The position numbers were made by a program, and so were the translations under genes. Shown one piece after another: positions 53,267 through 62,943 of a DNA stretch of 64,000 nucleotides. Each line of letters starts with the position of its first letter. Positions within the stretch are counted from its first letter, which is position 1. This DNA is from Ornatilinea sp. Its GTDB lineage: Bacteria > Chloroflexota > Anaerolineae > Anaerolineales > Anaerolineaceae. The DNA is taken from the NCBI GenBank assembly GCA_018433975.1, contig JAHDQE010000015.1:1-64000 (forward strand). The letters are read 5' to 3'. The notes below the pieces were generated by a model that was not told the origin of the DNA, did no database searches, and saw only the letters and a program-made list of their open reading frames with translations.

Positions 53267-55330
53267 ATGCCCAATAATCTATGGTCAGTGGATGATTCAA
53301 AAAAGTTATCTGTATTGGACGGCCTGGTTTATCGATGTAATCTTTTGGGAACCGACCGCAGCATTGTCAATGTGTATGGGGGAAACAACAGTGTAAAACT
53401 GGTTGAGAAAGATCACCTGGGTCGGGATGTGGAAGTTATATGGGTGAAAGGCTCAGGGGGTGATCTGGCAACGATCACTGAACAAGGTTTTTCGGGCTTG
53501 AAATTGGCAGATATTCGTCCATTGTTTGAGCGTGAGCAAATGAGTGATGAGGAGATGATTGAGTATCTGTCTCATTGCGTTTTTGCACTTGATCGCCCCC
53601 GGCAATCGATTGAAACCCTGCTGCATGCATTTTTGCCCTTCAAGCATGTTGATCATACTCACCCGGATGCAATCATCAGTATGGCCTGCACGCCTAATGG
53701 CAAAGAGCTGTGTGAAGAGCTGTGGGGTGAAGAAGTTGTTTGGGTGGATTACATCCGTCCAGGCTTTACACTCAGCAAGTGGATTACAGAAGGTGTTTTG
53801 TCCAACTCGAAAGCAAAATTGGTAGTGATGGGGCGTCACGGCCTGGTTACATGGGGAGAAACCAGTCAGGAATGTTACCAGAACACAATCCGTACAATTC
53901 AGGAGGCAGAGGATTTTATTCAAGCACGCAAAAAGGACAAAGCTGTGTTTGGAAGTATAGACATTCCTGTTTTATCCGAAGCTGAAAGAGAAGATGTTCT
54001 GGCAGAGGTTTTACCGGTTCTCAGAGGCGCGTTATCTGCTGAAATGTCCAAGATTATTAAAACGGATACCAGTGATGATGTCCTTGCTTTTGTGAATGGG
54101 ACACAAGCGAAAGAGCTTTCTCAAATTGGGGCCGCCTGTCCGGACCATCTGGTCAACACCAGACGGGTGCCTTTGTTTGTGGATTGGCAACCCCAGGAGG
54201 GTGCAGAGGTATTAAAGGAAAAATTGAAAACTGGAGTTGAAACGTATAAATCGGATCACCAGCAATACTTTGATGCTTACTCCAATCCAACCGATCAAAT
54301 TCGGGACCCCTATCCACGAATTATCCTCATTCCCGGTTTGGGGATGATTACAGCAGGCAAGAACGCGACTCAAGCGGATGTCAGCCGGCAACTTTATCGC
54401 CGTGCGATCAAAGTGATTGAGGGCAGCCAGGTTTTGAATGGTTTTGTCAGTCTGACTCCGGAAGAAGCATTTGCAATTGAATATTGGCCTCTGGAACTTT
54501 ATAAACTCTCTTTACAGCCTGGCCCGGCGGAATTTGACGGTAAGGTGACCCTGATCACGGGCGCTGCTGATGGAATTGGCCGCGCAACGGCGCTGCGGTT
54601 GGCCAACGAGGGCGCCCATGTTGTAATCCTGGATTTGAATCTTGAGGGCGCGCAAAAAGTAGCGGATGAAATTATTCAGGCAAATGGATTTGAAAGAGCG
54701 ATGGCATTGAAATGCGATGTGGGGGACGAGGATGCCGTAGCGGAAGCTTTCAGGAAGACGGTCCTGTTTTATGGCGGTATTGATATCGTGGTGAATAACG
54801 CGGGTATTTTCAGATCTTACCCGATTGAAGAAACCGCGTTAAAAGATTGGGATCTTGTTCAGAAGATCATGGGAACCGGATATTTTCTGATCAGCCGTGA
54901 AGCGTTCCGAATCTGGCGAGAGCAGAATCTGGGGGGGAATCTGGTCTATGTTGGCAGCAAGAACAGCATTCGAGCCGGGAAAAATGTGATTGCTTACAGC
55001 GCAGCTAAAGCAGCAGAGCTGCATATGGCCCGATGTCTGGCTGAAGAGGGTGGCGGTGCCGGTATTCGAGTGAATACGGTGCTGCCGGATGCTGTTTTAC
55101 GGGGCAGTGGTATCTTCACCGATGAGGTCCGAAAAGGACGCGCAGCGGCTTATGGAATTGATCCTGACGAGCTTGAGGAATATTATTTGCAGCGCTGCAT
55201 CCTAAAAATACCGGTGTTCCCGGAACATGTGGCAGAATCCATTGCGTTTTTGGCGAGTTCACGCTCAAGCCGCACTACGGGTGGTGTGATTACGGTGGAT
55301 GGTGGCGTGAATACTGCCTATGTGCGTTAA
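53267..55330 (+). CDS. Bifunctional class II aldolase/short-chain dehydrogenase
   Basis: A 687-residue fusion. The N-terminal part (about 1-430) is a class II aldolase-like domain with zinc His residues in VDHTHPDAIISM and VMGRHGLVTWG. The C-terminal part (about 425-687) is a short-chain dehydrogenase with TGAADGIG, NNAGI, Ser in YVGSKNS and catalytic YSAAK (Tyr577, Lys581). Such fusions in rhamnose catabolism are rhamnulose-phosphate aldolase with lactaldehyde dehydrogenase. The actual sugar here is not readable. Ribosome site CAGGAGGAAG. It is ended by a strong terminator. Confidence 0.88.
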   Translation: MPNNLWSVDDSKKLSVLDGLVYRCNLLGTDRSIVNVYGGNNSVKLVEKDHLGRDVEVIWVKGSGGDLATITEQGFSGLKLADIRPLFEREQMSDEEMIEYLSHCVFALDRPRQSIETLLHAFLPFKHVDHTHPDAIISMACTPNGKELCEELWGEEVVWVDYIRPGFTLSKWITEGVLSNSKAKLVVMGRHGLVTWGETSQECYQNTIRTIQEAEDFIQARKKDKAVFGSIDIPVLSEAEREDVLAEVLPVLRGALSAEMSKIIKTDTSDDVLAFVNGTQAKELSQIGAACPDHLVNTRRVPLFVDWQPQEGAEVLKEKLKTGVETYKSDHQQYFDAYSNPTDQIRDPYPRIILIPGLGMITAGKNATQADVSRQLYRRAIKVIEGSQVLNGFVSLTPEEAFAIEYWPLELYKLSLQPGPAEFDGKVTLITGAADGIGRATALRLANEGAHVVILDLNLEGAQKVADEIIQANGFERAMALKCDVGDEDAVAEAFRKTVLFYGGIDIVVNNAGIFRSYPIEETALKDWDLVQKIMGTGYFLISREAFRIWREQNLGGNLVYVGSKNSIRAGKNVIAYSAAKAAELHMARCLAEEGGGAGIRVNTVLPDAVLRGSGIFTDEVRKGRAAAYGIDPDELEEYYLQRCILKIPVFPEHVAESIAFLASSRSSRTTGGVITVDGGVNTAYVR

Positions 55331-55392
55331 TACTTTGTAGAGTTTGCTCTAGAAAGAATGACGAACTTTAAAAGCTTTTTGATGTTCTAAAG

Positions 55393-55424
55393 AAAAATGG
55401 TGACCGGAACAGGTCACCATTTTT
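55393..55424. terminator. Strong intrinsic terminator
   Basis: AAAAATGGTGACC pairs perfectly with GGTCACCATTTTT around a short loop. It ends the fused aldolase/dehydrogenase transcript. Confidence 0.85.
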
Positions 55425-55758
55425 GTATGCCTTTTGGATGGAAGAGTGATTTCTAGATAAGATATTGATGTGCTGGAGGTGTTTATCGTCCCTTCTTGCG
55501 TATAGGGAATCTTCATTATAAAAAGTAAGTGTAAAATCTGGCAATGAAAGGGGTACTGAACGTTCGGATCATCAAGGGGGTGGTGTTGTTTTTTTATGAT
55601 CGGGTTGTGTTCGCTGAATATGTGGATAGGGAAAAACGACAACCAGATCGGGAAACGACTATAATATATCATGCATCGTTTGATTAACATTTGATCTCTA
55701 TACAGAGATATTCTGGTGGGATATATCATCAAACATAAACATGGAGAAGATTAATATT
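55425..55758. other. Intergenic region before the beta-propeller gene
   Basis: About 330 bases with no recognised gene. A TATAAT at 55660-55665 with an ACGACA box 18 bases upstream may be the promoter of the next gene. A palindrome GAACGTTC and TGATC/GATCA repeats are present without clear meaning. Confidence 0.4.
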
Positions 55759-57303
55759 ATGGATCCGTCGAAGACGAAAACACCTTCAAAAATCTGGATA
55801 TGGGTCATTGCGATCATTTTGGTAATTGGGAGCTGCTGTTGCGCAGTGGTTGGGGGAAGCCTTGTCTACCTGAGTTATCAAGGCAAAACGCTGGATGATG
55901 CTTTCTCCGATTTTCAGGAGGATTCTGATTTCTTTTCCGAATCAATTTTGGAGACCGTTCCCCCGATAGAAACCGAATTATCTGTTCCTGCCGGAGAGGC
56001 TGTAGTGACTGAGGAACCACCAAGCGCTGTTGTAGAAAAACAAATATTGATCCGTACGGATATAGGAATCTGGGTGATGAATGAGGCGACTCAAGAGGCT
56101 CGCCAACTCAGTAATGATCCGGTGGATGCTCCCAGCGATTTAATAGAAGGCCGGTCGCCGGATAAGAGACTTTATGCATACATTACTGGATGCAATGCAT
56201 CGCCACAGAACCCGACTTTAATCATTCTGGATACACAAAGCGGGAATGAAATTTTACACATAGAATTGATGGGAGCGCTTGGTCTTCCTGATCCAGATAG
56301 TTATCCTGGTGATCCAGCTTTTGAGGCGGTTCGGGCTGTCCAATTTTCCGGCAGCCTGGCATGGTCACCTGACGGCCAGTATCTGGCATTTGTGGCAGCC
56401 AGGGATGGGGATAGTGCAGATGTGTATTTGTTTGATCGATCCGATACTTCCATCACCCGGCTGACCGAAGAAACCGGGAATGCCTCCAGTTTGCATTGGT
56501 CCGTGGACGGCCGGTATATTGAATACGTAAGCGTTGTTAGTTTTGGAACGGGCGCCGGGTTTGCCCTGTCAGGTCTTTGGGTGTATGACTTCCAAAGCCA
56601 TGAAGCCCGATTGTTGGAAGCTCTCGAAAGCGGTGGAGAAGAATTTCTCGGATGGAAGAATGAAAATACGTTTCTAATCCGAAGCTGGAGCGCGGTTTGT
56701 GAAGCTTATAATCTGCGTACTGTCAATGCCGACAATGCTCAACAGGAAGTTGTACTGGATGGCTGCTTCAGCGGAAGCGCTTATAGCCCCGATACGAAAG
56801 TTGGTTTGTTGTCCGTAACGGATTTTAATCAGGAATTCTGTTCCTGCGGCGAGGCATTGGACCCGGGCTTATACATTTTTTCCGAAGACATCCCGCGAAA
56901 GAAATTTGAATATGTAATCGCTTATAACATTGATTTCGTTCAGGAGGGAGGATTATTCACCGTCTTTGGTGATGATGGGTTGCAAAATATTTATACGGAT
57001 GATGGAACTGCGGTGAATATCCCGGTTGAGGTAACAAAATTAAAGCCGTATCCATCATTGCAGGGGGAGTATTGGGCCTGGGCCTCCTATTACAGTGGGA
57101 AACCGGGGCTGTGGGTTACCGGAAATAATTCTCTTCCCATTGAATTGTCTTCGGGATTTGTAGGAAGCCCGGTTTGGAACGAAGATGGACAGACAATTTA
57201 CTTTTATGAGAATAACCAGCTTTTCATGGCAAGTGCTCCATATTTTCAGCGGGATTTGGTGATGGATATTCCCGGGACAGAAATCTTGGGGCTGGTAAAG
57301 TAG
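55759..57303 (+). CDS. Membrane-anchored WD40/TolB-like beta-propeller protein
   Basis: About 514 residues. An N-terminal membrane helix (about 11-37, IWIWVIAIILVIGSCCCAVVGG) precedes a linker rich in Glu/Pro and a six- to seven-bladed beta propeller: repeated strands such as LAWSPDGQYLAFVAARDGDSADVYLFD, LHWSVDGRYIEYVS and SPVWNEDGQTIYFYE with WSPDGxxL-type motifs. Such PD40/TolB-like domains are protein-interaction platforms outside the membrane. I took the ATG after GGAGAAG rather than the earlier ATG, which contains it. It is a single-gene unit. Confidence 0.78.
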   Translation: MDPSKTKTPSKIWIWVIAIILVIGSCCCAVVGGSLVYLSYQGKTLDDAFSDFQEDSDFFSESILETVPPIETELSVPAGEAVVTEEPPSAVVEKQILIRTDIGIWVMNEATQEARQLSNDPVDAPSDLIEGRSPDKRLYAYITGCNASPQNPTLIILDTQSGNEILHIELMGALGLPDPDSYPGDPAFEAVRAVQFSGSLAWSPDGQYLAFVAARDGDSADVYLFDRSDTSITRLTEETGNASSLHWSVDGRYIEYVSVVSFGTGAGFALSGLWVYDFQSHEARLLEALESGGEEFLGWKNENTFLIRSWSAVCEAYNLRTVNADNAQQEVVLDGCFSGSAYSPDTKVGLLSVTDFNQEFCSCGEALDPGLYIFSEDIPRKKFEYVIAYNIDFVQEGGLFTVFGDDGLQNIYTDDGTAVNIPVEVTKLKPYPSLQGEYWAWASYYSGKPGLWVTGNNSLPIELSSGFVGSPVWNEDGQTIYFYENNQLFMASAPYFQRDLVMDIPGTEILGLVK

Positions 57304-57364
57304 AATAATTTTCAGCGGATAGGGTAGACGGAAGTAGAAATTTGTTGTTGCGCTTTAGAAAAGG

Positions 57365-57396
57365 ATGGGGCTGCCAAAAGGAAATGGCAGCCCCAT
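57365..57396. terminator. Hairpin terminator after the beta-propeller gene
   Basis: ATGGGGCTGCCA pairs perfectly with TGGCAGCCCCAT, 12 bp, with a weak T-rich tail. It ends the propeller transcript. Confidence 0.65.
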
Positions 57397-57431
57397 TTGT
57401 GTGTGAAGCACCGAATTTGAACATATTCTCA

Positions 57432-57445
57432 TTTTGTGAACAAAA
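57432..57445. promoter_or_regulatory. Candidate operator palindrome
   Basis: TTTTGT-GA-ACAAAA, directly upstream of the -35 at 57449. It could be the site for the SorC regulator that follows. Confidence 0.4.
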
Positions 57446-57448
57446 GTA

Positions 57449-57477
57449 TTGACCTGTGGGCCGAACTATGCTAGACT
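57449..57477 (+). promoter_or_regulatory. Promoter of the SorC-dehydrogenase operon
   Basis: TTGACC, a 17-base spacer and TAGACT, about 60 bases before the SorC ATG. Confidence 0.75.
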
Positions 57478-57536
57478 TTGAAACGTAATCTGGTTTGATG
57501 GTTATTTTGATAAGTTTATATGTCTGGTACACAACA

Positions 57537-58490
57537 ATGCCCACGGATAAAGAACTTTTAGCAGAAATTGCCAGTATGTATTATGAACAAGACCTGATCC
57601 AATCTGAGATTGCCAGGCAGATTGGTTTATCCAGACCCAAGGTTTCCAGATTATTGAAAGAGGCACGTGATCTGGGGGTTGTTAAAATTCTCATTGATTA
57701 TCCATGGAATACGGATCCGGAATTAGAATCAGAATTTTTATCCCGTTATTCGCTTAAAGCAGTTAGAATTTTGGTTTCAAAGGGCCGTTCTTATGAACAG
57801 ATGTTGCAGGGCCTGGGGAGTCTGGCGGCTCGATATGTAGAAGCCATACTGAGACCCAGGGATGTTTTAGGAATGTCGTGGGGTACTGCACTCTATCAGA
57901 CTGCACGCGCCATGCACCCCGAGCAAAAGAAAGACATCAAAGTGGTTCAGATGATTGGCGCGGTAGGAACACCGGATCCTTTGATTGATGGCCCTGACCT
58001 GGCGCGCTTCCTGGCAAATTTGTATGGCGGTGAATACCGGTATTTACATGCTCCATTGGTCGTGAAAGATCCGGCAGTAAGAGACGCGCTGCTTCAGGAA
58101 GATCATGTGCGGGAGACGCTTGAACTGGCGCGCAACGCCAATATCGCGATGGTTGGTGTTGGAACCATGGTGCCAGGCGCTTCCAGCCTGGTTCGGGCAG
58201 GATATCTGGATGTGGAAACCGCGGCGGAAATGGAACGAAGTGGTGTGGTTGGAGATATCTGCGCTCGTCAATATGATATCAACGGCCAGCTTCTGGAATC
58301 GGAATTAAACCGCAGGATCATTGGAATTGAACTTGAAGCTCTACACCATATTGATCAGGTGATCGGTGTGGCAGGTGGTGAAGCAAAAGCAAGTACCATC
58401 CTGGGGGCTTTGAGGGGAAAACATATTAATGTGTTAGTAACTGATGAGACGGCCGCACGTAAGGTGTTGGCGATGGATTCAGCGAATTAA
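57537..58490 (+). CDS. SorC-family sugar-binding regulator
   Basis: About 317 residues. Helix-turn-helix LIQSEIARQIGLSRPKVSRLL and a sugar-binding domain (GLGSLAARYVEAILRPRDVLGMSWGTALYQTARAM, then MIGAVGTPDPLIDGPDLARFL, VGVGTM and IGVAGGEAKASTILGALRG). It is a paralogue of the regulator at 48476. An in-frame start 14 codons upstream exists; the ATG giving MPTDKELL fits the family start. It is followed by E1alpha after 42 bp, so it probably controls the dehydrogenase operon, which is an unusual target for a sugar-responsive regulator. Confidence 0.88.
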   Translation: MPTDKELLAEIASMYYEQDLIQSEIARQIGLSRPKVSRLLKEARDLGVVKILIDYPWNTDPELESEFLSRYSLKAVRILVSKGRSYEQMLQGLGSLAARYVEAILRPRDVLGMSWGTALYQTARAMHPEQKKDIKVVQMIGAVGTPDPLIDGPDLARFLANLYGGEYRYLHAPLVVKDPAVRDALLQEDHVRETLELARNANIAMVGVGTMVPGASSLVRAGYLDVETAAEMERSGVVGDICARQYDINGQLLESELNRRIIGIELEALHHIDQVIGVAGGEAKASTILGALRGKHINVLVTDETAARKVLAMDSAN

Positions 58491-58532
58491 TAAAAACTTT
58501 TAGATAAATTCTTTAAGGAGGTAGAACATCGT

Positions 58533-59510
58533 ATGGCTTTGACGAAGGAAATGAAACTCGACATGTTGAAAAAGATGCAGCTTGGTCGTGCTTTTGAAGA
58601 GATGGCCGAGCAATCCTACATGTTGGGAAAAATTCATGGCACGATGCATCTTTCGATGGGTATGGAAGCTTCCGCTGTGGGTGCGATTAAAGCACTGAAA
58701 AAGGACGATTACATTCTTGGTACCCACCGGGGACATACTCAGGTTATTGCTTATGGTGCAGATGTGAACCGGATGATGTCAGAGTTCTTTGGTAAGGCGA
58801 ATGGCTATTGCCGTGGTCGTGGTGGCTCAATGCATATTGCAGATCCGGAAGGCGGTTTTCTGGGAGCTAATGGTATTGTTGCAGGCGGTATTCCTCTTGC
58901 CGTTGGTGTTGGATTAACAATCAAGATCCAGAAATTGGATAAAGTTTGTATGTGTTTCTTTGGCGATGGCGCAACAAATGAAGGCGCTTTCCATGAAGCA
59001 TTGAATATGGCATCCATCTGGAAATTACCGGTAGTTTTTGTTTGTGAGAACAACCAATATGGTATGTCGTTCTCTATTAAAAAGGCCATTGCTATTGATA
59101 AAATTTCCGATCGAGCCGCTTCTTACGGGATGCCTGGTGTGACGGTTGATGGGAATGATGTATTGGCTGTTTACGAAGCCTGCAGCGAAGCCGTCAAGCG
59201 TGCCAGAGCTGGTGAAGGTCCTTCCCTGGTGGAAAATTCAACCTACCGCTGGCGTGGACACTCCAAGAGTGACGCAAATCGCTACCGGACAAAAGAAGAA
59301 ATTCAAGAGTGGATGGAGAAGGATCCCATCAAACGTTTCCGAGAGCAGTTGATCAAGGAAGGTACATTAACTCCTGAGGAAGCCGATCGCATGCATGAAG
59401 AAGCGGAGGCAACCATTGAAGCTGCAGTAGAATTTGCCGAAAATAGCCCTGAACCGGCTTTGGATACAATTTTGGAGGGTGTATATTGCGATGAAGGAGG
59501 TGCCTGCTAA
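58533..59510 (+). CDS. 2-oxoacid/acetoin dehydrogenase E1 alpha
   Basis: A 325-residue TPP enzyme subunit. The TPP signature is [32 protein letters not shown] (GDG...NN). [10 protein letters not shown] and [11 protein letters not shown] are typical of PdhA/AcoA. It oxidatively decarboxylates pyruvate, a branched-chain oxoacid, or cleaves acetoin. AAGGAGG ten bases before the ATG. It overlaps E1beta by one base. Substrate is not decided by sequence; the absence of the E3 gene nearby is noted. Confidence 0.9.
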   Translation: MALTKEMKLDMLKKMQLGRAFEEMAEQSYMLGKIHGTMHLSMGMEASAVGAIKALKKDDYILGTHRGHTQVIAYGADVNRMMSEFFGKANGYCRGRGGSMHIADPEGGFLGANGIVAGGIPLAVGVGLTIKIQKLDKVCMCFFGDGATNEGAFHEALNMASIWKLPVVFVCENNQYGMSFSIKKAIAIDKISDRAASYGMPGVTVDGNDVLAVYEACSEAVKRARAGEGPSLVENSTYRWRGHSKSDANRYRTKEEIQEWMEKDPIKRFREQLIKEGTLTPEEADRMHEEAEATIEAAVEFAENSPEPALDTILEGVYCDEGGAC

Positions 59511-60499
59511 TGCGTGAGCTAACCTATCTTGAAGCTGTCCGTGAAGCAATGGTACAGGAAATGCGTCTGGATGATCGCGTATTTCTGATTGGTGAGGATG
59601 TCGGAGTCTATGGTGGCGCATTCGGCGTCTCAATGGGAATGATTGATGAATTTGGACCTGAGCGTGTAATTGATACTCCTATCAGCGAGCTTGGAATTGC
59701 CGGAGCAATTACCGGTGCTGCAATGACAGGTATGCGGCCGATTGGTGAGATCATGTTCATGGATTTCATGACACTGGCTTCAGAGCAAATTGTCAACCAG
59801 GCTGCAAAAATCCGGTTTATGTTTGGTGGAACCGCGAAAGTGCCGCTGGTACTTCGTGCCCCGATTGGCTCCGGTACCGGCGCTGCTGCACAACATTCTC
59901 AAAGCCTTGAAAATCTGTTTGTACATATTCCCGGCCTTAAAGTTGTCATGCCGACCACACCCTACGATGTGAAAGGGTTATTGATTGCATCTATTCGGGA
60001 TAACAATCCGGTTATTTTCTTTGAACCGAAACTGCTTTATAAAAAGGCAAAGGGACCTGTTCCGGAAGAACCTTACACAATTCCTCTGGGAGTCGCAGAT
60101 GTTAAACGACAGGGGCGTGACCTGACCATTATCGCAACCGGTATCATGGTTTCTCGTTCGCTGGAAGCAGCAGAGCAACTGGCCGAAGAAGGTATTGATA
60201 TTGAAGTCGTTGATCCTCGGACTTTGCGCCCGTTGGATGAGGAAACCATTATCCGTTCTGCAATTAAGACCGGTAAAGTGTTGATTGTTCATGAAGCCTG
60301 TAAAACCGGCGGTTATGGCGGCGAACTGGCAGCAGTCCTTGCCGGAAGTGAAGCTTTTGATTATCTGGATGCCCCCATTATGCGTCTGGCGGGTCTGGAT
60401 ATGCCGATACCTTATAACCGGGATCTGGAGTATCATGCGGTTCCTCAGGTAGAAAATATTGTGGAAAAGGCCCGTGAATTAGCTAAAGGCAGGGTGTAA
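59510..60499 (+). CDS. 2-oxoacid/acetoin dehydrogenase E1 beta
   Basis: A 329-residue partner of E1alpha: [53 protein letters not shown], then [21 protein letters not shown] with the cofactor-binding His. The C-terminal transketolase C-domain has [13 protein letters not shown] and [13 protein letters not shown]. Start codon overlaps the E1alpha stop (TAATG), so translation is coupled. It forms the heterotetramer with E1alpha. Confidence 0.92.
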   Translation: MRELTYLEAVREAMVQEMRLDDRVFLIGEDVGVYGGAFGVSMGMIDEFGPERVIDTPISELGIAGAITGAAMTGMRPIGEIMFMDFMTLASEQIVNQAAKIRFMFGGTAKVPLVLRAPIGSGTGAAAQHSQSLENLFVHIPGLKVVMPTTPYDVKGLLIASIRDNNPVIFFEPKLLYKKAKGPVPEEPYTIPLGVADVKRQGRDLTIIATGIMVSRSLEAAEQLAEEGIDIEVVDPRTLRPLDEETIIRSAIKTGKVLIVHEACKTGGYGGELAAVLAGSEAFDYLDAPIMRLAGLDMPIPYNRDLEYHAVPQVENIVEKARELAKGRV

Positions 60500-60501
60500 T
60501 T

Positions 60502-61845
60502 ATGGCAAAACCGGTGATTATGCCAAAATTTGAAATGTCTCAGGAAATTGGGACTGTTGTTGAATGGCTCAAAAAAGATGGCGAGACTGTTAAACAGGGA
60601 GAAGCGATTCTTGTTGTGGAAACAGATAAAGTCACCATGGAAGTCGAATCGCCGGCTTCTGGTATTCTCGCGGGTACCCGGGGAGCACCTGGTGAAGAGA
60701 TTCCCGTAACCGAAATTATTGGTTATATCTTGAAAGAGGGTGAATCCCTGCCCGCAGCAGCTCCAAAAGCCGCCTCGCCCGCAGCAGAATCAAAGCCTGA
60801 AGCAGCGAAAGAAGCTTCCAGCGCTGCGCCAGCAGAGGGTGTAAAAGCGACTCCCATTGCAGAACGGATTGCAAAAGCCAATAACATTGATTTAAGCACA
60901 GTTACTGGTTCCGGTGCGCAGGGTAAGATCACGAAGACGGACGTGGAAGCTGCAGTTTCGAGTGCTGCTTCGGCTGGTGTTAGCGATAAAGTGCGCGCCA
61001 CTCCGGCAGCAAGAAGAGCCGCCCGAGAGGAAGGTGTTGATCTGAACACATTAACCGGGACAGGACCTCGTCAGAGAGTCCAGGAAGCGGATGTCCTTCA
61101 GGCCGTTCCTGCTGCCCAACCGGTTCCGCAATCGGTTCCTCAAGTTGTGGCTGAAGCCGAATCAGTGCCGTTTGCAGGTATGCGCAAGAAAATTTCTGAT
61201 CGTCTCACAGTTTCTTATCAGACTGCACCGCATATCTATCTCACCATCAAAACAGATATGACCGAGTTTGATGTACTTCGCAAGAAGTTGAATGCGAAGG
61301 CAAAAGCGACTAATGGCCCGCATGTTTCTGCAACTGCTTTGCTTGTAAAAGCCGTGGCATGGGCTTTGAAACGTAATCCGTGGATCAACAGCACCTTGAA
61401 AGAAGACCACATTGAATTGCTCCCGCAGGTTAACGTGGGAATGGCAGTTGCTCTGGAACAAGGGCTGATTGTACCCGTTATTCGTGATGCCGATGCCAAG
61501 GGTGTTGGTCAGCTTGCTGCAGAGGTGAATGATCTTGCAGTTCGTGCTCGCGATGGACAGTTAGTTCCTGCTGAAGTGATGGGTGGAACTTTCACGATCT
61601 CCAATCTGGGTCAATTTGGCATCGAGCAATTTACGGCCATTATCAACCCGGGACAGACTGCAATTCTGGCAGTCGGCACCATCCAGAAAGAGCTGGTCCC
61701 TGCCGAGAACGATGAAATTGAGATTCGCCCCATGATGCGGATGACTTTGTCGGCTGACCATCGAGTTATCGATGGAGCAGTGGCAGCACGGTTCCTGGCA
61801 GATCTTTCCGAAGCGTTGGAATCACCTTCCGTGATTTTGTGGTAA
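60502..61845 (+). CDS. Dihydrolipoamide acyltransferase (E2) with two peripheral-subunit-binding domains
   Basis: A 447-residue E2. One lipoyl domain at 1-78 with Lys43 in ETDKVTM. A Pro/Ala linker leads to two consecutive peripheral-subunit-binding domains, about 113-150 (ATPIAERIAKANNIDLSTV.GSGAQGKI) and 163-200 (ATPAARRAAREEGVDLNTL.GTGPRQRV). The catalytic acyltransferase domain ends in SADHRVIDGA with the active His and Asp. Two such binding domains in series are unusual; one is normal. It starts two bases after E1beta. No E3 gene follows. Confidence 0.9.
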   Translation: MAKPVIMPKFEMSQEIGTVVEWLKKDGETVKQGEAILVVETDKVTMEVESPASGILAGTRGAPGEEIPVTEIIGYILKEGESLPAAAPKAASPAAESKPEAAKEASSAAPAEGVKATPIAERIAKANNIDLSTVTGSGAQGKITKTDVEAAVSSAASAGVSDKVRATPAARRAAREEGVDLNTLTGTGPRQRVQEADVLQAVPAAQPVPQSVPQVVAEAESVPFAGMRKKISDRLTVSYQTAPHIYLTIKTDMTEFDVLRKKLNAKAKATNGPHVSATALLVKAVAWALKRNPWINSTLKEDHIELLPQVNVGMAVALEQGLIVPVIRDADAKGVGQLAAEVNDLAVRARDGQLVPAEVMGGTFTISNLGQFGIEQFTAIINPGQTAILAVGTIQKELVPAENDEIEIRPMMRMTLSADHRVIDGAVAARFLADLSEALESPSVILW

Positions 61846-61957
61846 GTCAGGTGTATTGGAAGTAACGAATTCAGCATTTTCTTACTGGTTGATATTTATT
61901 GGTAGAAGCGATAAAAAGCTATAAAAACCGAAGAAAGTGATGGAGTTTAATGGTAGC

Positions 61958-61988
61958 AGCGCAGGGAAGACAAACTCTTCCCTGCGCT
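61958..61988. terminator. Hairpin after the E2 gene
   Basis: AGCGCAGGGAAGA pairs with TCTTCCCTGCGCT, 13 bp, without a clear T-run. It marks the end of the E1-E2 operon. Confidence 0.6.
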
Positions 61989-62168
61989 TATTAATCCGCT
62001 TTGTTGTTTGATCTGGCTTTACATTAATCTTCGATTTTACTTGACTGGACAGGTTTGAATGGGGTATCTTATTAATATCCATACCCTGTTCAGCATAATT
62101 GTGGTCGGGCAAAATGACTTGAAGAGAATGGATTGTTGGGATAATTGGTATTGGAAAGGAAGTGGGAT

Positions 62169-62813
62169 TTGACCGTAGAGTTGAAGGTGGGGCAGCGGCT
62201 GAACAGTCGTCGCCGGGAAATGGGGATAAGTTTAAGGAAATTGGCGAAAATGACAGGGCTATCAGCTTCATTTTTGAGCCAGGTTGAGCGTGGGCAGACT
62301 AATTTATCTCTAAAATCACTTCAATTTATTTCTCAGGCTTTATCCGTGCCGTTATTATATTTTCTCACTGAGAATAAAACAGCGAAGCCTATGGAAATTT
62401 CAGAATCTGTTCCAGAGTCCATGCCTGAGCAGGTAGTTCAATTGCCCGAACAGTTTGAAAAATTGCCGGCTTATACTCCGGTTGTTCGTTCCGGAGATCG
62501 ATCAAAATTGATACTACCGCTATCCGGTGTGATTTATGAACTTTTAACTCCCAGCTTTGGTCAAAAAATGGTGGCGATCAGAGGGGAATTATCTCCAGGT
62601 ACCGGAAACGTAATGCGCCGTCTTCGGGAACCCACCGAAGAGTTTATTTTTGTCTTATCCGGGTCCCTGCAGGTTGGGTTGGACCGTGGAGAATATATCT
62701 TAAACGCGGGGGATACGATTTACTTTGAAGGGGCAAATCTACAGAAATTGCTTTGCGCTTCTCAAGAAGAAAATGCGGTTTGGGTTTCAGTCATTACTCC
62801 CCCTACTTTTTAA
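62169..62813 (+). CDS. XRE-family regulator with cupin domain
   Basis: About 214 residues. Helix-turn-helix at the N-terminus (GQRLNSRRREMGISLRKLAKMTGLSASFLSQVERGQTNLS), then a cupin at the C-terminus (PGTGNVMRRLREPTEEFIFVLSGSLQVGLDRGEYILNAGDTIYFEG). These two-domain regulators sense small ligands and control sugar, polyamine or amino-acid genes. I chose the TTG after AAGGAAG; an upstream TTG eight codons earlier is also possible. It has no co-directional partner in the window and its target is unknown. Confidence 0.8.
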   Translation: MTVELKVGQRLNSRRREMGISLRKLAKMTGLSASFLSQVERGQTNLSLKSLQFISQALSVPLLYFLTENKTAKPMEISESVPESMPEQVVQLPEQFEKLPAYTPVVRSGDRSKLILPLSGVIYELLTPSFGQKMVAIRGELSPGTGNVMRRLREPTEEFIFVLSGSLQVGLDRGEYILNAGDTIYFEGANLQKLLCASQEENAVWVSVITPPTF

Positions 62814-62900
62814 TTTTGTTGACGTCGTGTAGCCATTCACCCTCCCTGGTTTTTTAGATTTTAACATGGAGTGAAATTTTCTTCTTTGGGTGATTGTATT

Positions 62901-62936
62901 CTCCTGTCTGTTATAGTACACTATAACAGACAGGAG
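62901..62936. promoter_or_regulatory. Perfect 36-bp palindromic operator
   Basis: CTCCTGTCTGTTATAG, TACA, CTATAACAGACAGGAG: two perfect 16-bp arms around four bases. The right arm contains the AGGAG ribosome site of the regulator that follows, so it could be an autoregulatory operator and, on the mRNA, a hairpin hiding the ribosome site. Confidence 0.75.
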
Positions 62937-62943
62937 AGAAAAT

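Noticed and set aside
55349..55732. 127-codon leftward frame in the gap after the fused aldolase gene
   Set aside because: It runs through a strong terminator hairpin, has no ribosome site and looks like random translation.
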